The translations under genes were made by a program, and so were the position numbers. This document shows, piece by piece, positions 60,673-64,000 of a stretch of DNA of 64,000 bases. How positions within the stretch are numbered: position 1 is the first letter of the stretch; every line of letters starts with the position of its first letter. This stretch comes from Augochlora pura (Eukaryota; Arthropoda; Insecta; Hymenoptera; Halictidae). The notes beneath the pieces were generated by a model that worked only from the letters and a program-made list of their open reading frames with translations, was not told the DNA's origin and made no database searches. The stretch lies in contig NC_135772.1 of the NCBI RefSeq assembly GCF_028453695.1, positions 3,534,001 to 3,598,000 of the forward strand, read 5' to 3'.

Positions 60673-61156
60673 AGATACAAACATGTTCAATAGTCGGACA
60701 TGGAAAATATTATAATACTATAGAGAGAAGATGGAAAAATGTGTCCGATAAACAATGATTAAACGATCACTTCTCAGATGATACAAAGAGTCGCAATGCA
60801 ATCTCTTACTATACATAGTATTTTGTTATTTTAGGCCAAGGAGTGATTATAATGCCATTACGATTTTATGAGAAATTTTAACTGTTTCGCGAGTTTAGCA
60901 ATATTTATCTTGTACGGTAAAAAATACTTTTAATTGTTTTTAAACTTTAAGGTAATTACGAATTACCTGATATCATTATTCCTAATTATTATTCAAAGAT
61001 TTTTGAAAGAAACGACGCTTCTATGCCTTGATAATGCATCTCTTGGAGAAGAATGAAAAAAACGATATTGATATAGTTCACCGTCGTTACTGGGAAGTTG
61101 GCCTGCTAAAAGCGTTCTCTATTGTATCTATTTACTATTCAAATAATAATTATTCA

Positions 61157-61162
61157 AATAAA
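61157..61162 (+). terminator. candidate eIF5 poly(A) signal
   Basis: AATAAA about 485 bases after the eIF5 stop codon, a reasonable 3' untranslated length. A second AATAAA lies near 61320. Confidence 0.4.
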
Positions 61163-62407
61163 TATGGTTTACTGCAATTTAAAATTGTGTCCATTTAATC
61201 AAGCCCATGTTGTTTTTAAACAATAGTTTAAGAACGTGTTGGTATTATTCTTGTTGAATAATACGCCCTATATTGTCGATAAAAAAGGGAGAAATATAAT
61301 TATCTTTGAATGTTCGTTAAATAAAGTCGAATACATGATATTCCAAAATCCTACATTCTGGAAAGTGTAATGTACTTTTTCAAAAGTGCGTATGGCTATC
61401 TATTACGATAAAAGTACAAATAAAACCATACTTACTATATAAAAAGCTTTATTCGCTAAATAATGGTTTAATGAAAGTTGTGAAAATGCTTTGCTGATAA
61501 TGGTGTGTAAAATAACTGAAAAAATATCGGTAATTATTAAACGTGAGCAGGGTATCGTCCGTCCAAGGGTCCTCGATTTTGCAGTTAATTTTCGGAGTGC
61601 TGCCACCTACGCCAGCTGCAAGCTTGAACAAACTAAAATTCAATATGGTGGTTTAGAAGCGGTAATTTAAATTCTGAATTCTATAGCCAGAATATATGAA
61701 GGAAGTATCAGTTGAATTGCTTTTTAATAGTTGGCTATCGTTCTTTATTAATTATATTTAATAGAAAGTACAAAACAACGAAAGCGTAAATCAGTGTTCT
61801 AAGATTTCAAAAAATTCCATCTCTGTTATTGATTAAAACAAACTTAGAATTCGTATTACTAATATATTATACATGTATAAAGCGTAATCATTTTCGTGGA
61901 CAATTGCGTGAGCAAATTATTTCTATGCATTATTTAATTAATTATGATAATTGTTTAGCCCCCAACGCCCTATTAAAAAGTTATTTCACATCACTCACTT
62001 TATCTGTTATTGTCACTAAGAAACTAAATGGCAAAATAGCCAAGGGGTTGCTTGACCATATTTTTAACAAACGGAATTGTTATAACTATTAAGAAGCCAG
62101 ATATAAGAAATGTATTAGTGAAAGAAATTCGGTTGAATAATAGGCAGTATGAAAATCATTGTTGACGGTTAGTTCCAGGTAAATGTTCATCGCTATGTTA
62201 TTGTTCAATCAGTCAGCGCGTCCTTGTCGTTGAAAGTAAACGTATTTCGTAATGTGCTCGTCGCGAATATTCTCGCGAAGTGCTCTCAACCATTGGACTT
62301 CTATGGATTACTGCTGGCCTTTGGTCCACCCTGTGGTCACTAGTGACCATCGTAATGATCAGTAGTGCTCATTTAAGTGGGTTATTCAAGTAGTTATCAG
62401 CGTTCGT

Positions 62408-62473
62408 CCTAGTGGTGATGTCTGGTCATCCTAGGGATCACTTCTAGTCATCCTAGTGGTCACTTCTGGTCAT
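62408..62473. repeat. 22-bp tandem repeat, three copies
   Basis: Three copies of a 22-base unit like CCTAGTGGTCACTTCTGGTC with a few substitutions. More diverged relatives of GGTCA/TGACC lie just upstream at 62330-62400, so the array was probably longer once. Confidence 0.85.
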
Positions 62474-62674
62474 TTTTCCAAATTTAAGTTGCCTCATATC
62501 TATACTTCTTGTTGCTTTTTCTTCTGCTGCCTTCCTTTGCTGTTGCTGCTGCTTCCCGAGCCAACGTCTCATCAAAATGTGAGTCGCACCCTCTTCATTT
62601 CTAAGTAGCATTCTCATCATTACGAGTACAGTGTCTTACGTATGTGCATTGTTAATTTTTCACTGTACTCGCTG

Positions 62675-62712
62675 CAGTAATAATAATAATTGTAGTAGTA
62701 GTAGTAGCAGTA
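62675..62712. repeat. (AAT)n and (TAG)n microsatellites
   Basis: A short AATAATAATAAT run followed by GTAGTAGTAGTAGTAGCAG. Confidence 0.85.
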
Positions 62713-64000
62713 TTTAGGTTGACTTTGCAGCCCCAACGATCAGTCCCAAATTAGTTATTTGTTAAAACGTTAATAAATAAGCGAAACATGCGTTTGTAAA
62801 AAAAGGAACCATAACGAATTCAGGTTTCGTTCTGGCTCCCTTTAGGGTCTCCAATCACAGCAACCTCCACGTGGTGAGACTCGGGCAATCGATGTAATTA
62901 CCTTCTTGATAATTTGGACAATTCCTCCTTCATTCAATAATAGATTCGAAAGGGATAATTACAACGAGCTAATGGCTGTCAATAATTGCACGATAATTAT
63001 AATGTACGTAGATAATTATAATAGAAAATTTCTCTTTCACTGTCTGAAACGCGTAATTACGAATTTTGAGCGCGAGAGAAAATCGTGCGATAAGAAAATT
63101 ATGTGGGCGTATTTCGAAACACCAGTTTGGTAACGAAAGCCGAGACCTTTTGTGTTTCGTTCCGGGCAGTTTCGAACAGCGTTCGATCTAAAAGAGGTGC
63201 GGGTTAGGGTTTCGCCAAGTTTTGAAAGTTTGCGGTATTCGAACTTCTTAATCCCCGTAGTTTATCAGACGGGAACCGAACCACGCTGGAAATAGTCAAA
63301 TACCATTGGACGGGGGCGCGGCGAGGCGGACAGTACGGCCTCGCGGGACAAAAATATAAAATCCAAGTATTTCTTTTGGATGCTCTATCTTGATATTATT
63401 TTTATAATCATTTAGAATAGTGAATAGTGATACTACAGTATTTCCTAAGCAATTTTCGTTTTTAATGACAACGTTATCGCTCAACCGCGTTGTGCAGCAG
63501 TAAAAGATGTATAAAACTTTGCAAACCGAAGCATGAAAGTTTTTCATATTCTTATAAACCAACAAACAATAAATTACAAACTCTTTTAATTACAGAATAT
63601 TTTGTACCCTCTTTTGGGACATATTAGCTTGACACTGAAAATAATCGAGCTTTATCTAAATAACGATTTATATTCCACTTACTTTTTGCATGCACATATA
63701 TGCACGTCATTTCCATAAACATATCACAATGTCGAAGGTTCCGATATTGTTTTGCGAGAATATTTGAATTTTATATTTTTGACCCGCGAGGCCGTGCCGC
63801 GCTGCATTGTGCGGCGGCGCGACGCGTCGACGCGTGCGAATCAATCCGCTCCGGGGATGATTAAACACGCTTCTAGGATCAGACATGTACCCAGTATAGC
63901 GAGGAGACAGACCCAGGTCGGAAGATAACCGAAAGGACTCAGTCGTGGATGAACCGCGGGATGAACGAGTCGGGTGGTTGAAGTTCGAAGGATCCAGTGC

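Larger units (their letters stand above)
60673..64000. other. eIF5 3' UTR and non-coding DNA
   Basis: The first few hundred bases are the likely eIF5 3' untranslated region. Beyond about 61.2 kb no protein is recognised. A CG-rich patch at 61545-61625, a possible first exon at about 62200-62579 (ending TCAAAAT|GTGAGT) and a CG-rich tract at 63780-64000 could be promoters or untranslated exons of genes outside the window. Confidence 0.45.

Noticed and set aside
1..64000. tRNA, rRNA, conserved microRNAs and CRISPR arrays
   Set aside because: I looked for tRNA B-box motifs and for the mature sequences of common conserved insect microRNAs by eye and saw none. Tandem repeats present lack the spacer structure of CRISPR, which is not expected in an insect.

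Overview
This is a nuclear genome window from an insect, most likely a hymenopteran such as a bee. The coding genes match insect families and have short introns with GT/AG borders. The DNA is AT-rich with CpG-rich islands in the non-coding part, and it is studded with small elements bounded by TTAA. The bee assignment is inference from texture and not from a database search. Two runs of exactly 100 N (543-642 and 6950-7049) mark scaffold gaps.

Layout. 1-7.2 kb: no gene seen, but several short inverted-repeat elements, including a roughly 0.75 kb palindromic foldback element at about 3491-4244. 7.66-8.03 kb (+): SEC61 gamma in three coding exons. 11.46-14.02 kb (-): the bZIP factor Atf3 in three coding exons, with its 3' side facing Sec61g. 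14.0-37.2 kb: about 23 kb with no recognisable coding gene, made of CpG-rich islands, microsatellites and TTAA elements; it may hold promoters, untranslated exons or long-range regulatory DNA.

37.2-46.1 kb is a compact housekeeping cluster: ALKBH1 (+), a BORCS7-like gene (-), V-ATPase subunit D / Vha36 (+), an insect arylalkylamine N-acetyltransferase-like gene (+) and the ribosome-maturation zinc-finger protein ZNF622/Rei1 (-). BORCS7 and Vha36 diverge from a shared interval of about 300 bp. ALKBH1 converges on BORCS7, and the acetyltransferase converges on ZNF622.

46.9-47.5 kb holds a long inverted repeat. 47.5-59.0 kb has no confidently named gene, but it contains a clear coding-type terminal exon at 53132-53446 (-) of an unrecognised gene and two other coding-like stretches. 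59.08-60.67 kb (+): translation initiation factor eIF5 in three coding exons. 60.7-64.0 kb: non-coding with repeats and possible first exons.

The genes do not form one pathway. They are mostly housekeeping functions: protein translocation, tRNA/DNA demethylation, lysosome positioning, proton pumping, 60S maturation and translation initiation. Atf3 (stress and immune transcription) and the amine acetyltransferase (amine inactivation, cuticle) are the more specialised ones. Exon borders were worked out by hand from splice sites, reading phase and knowledge of the protein families.
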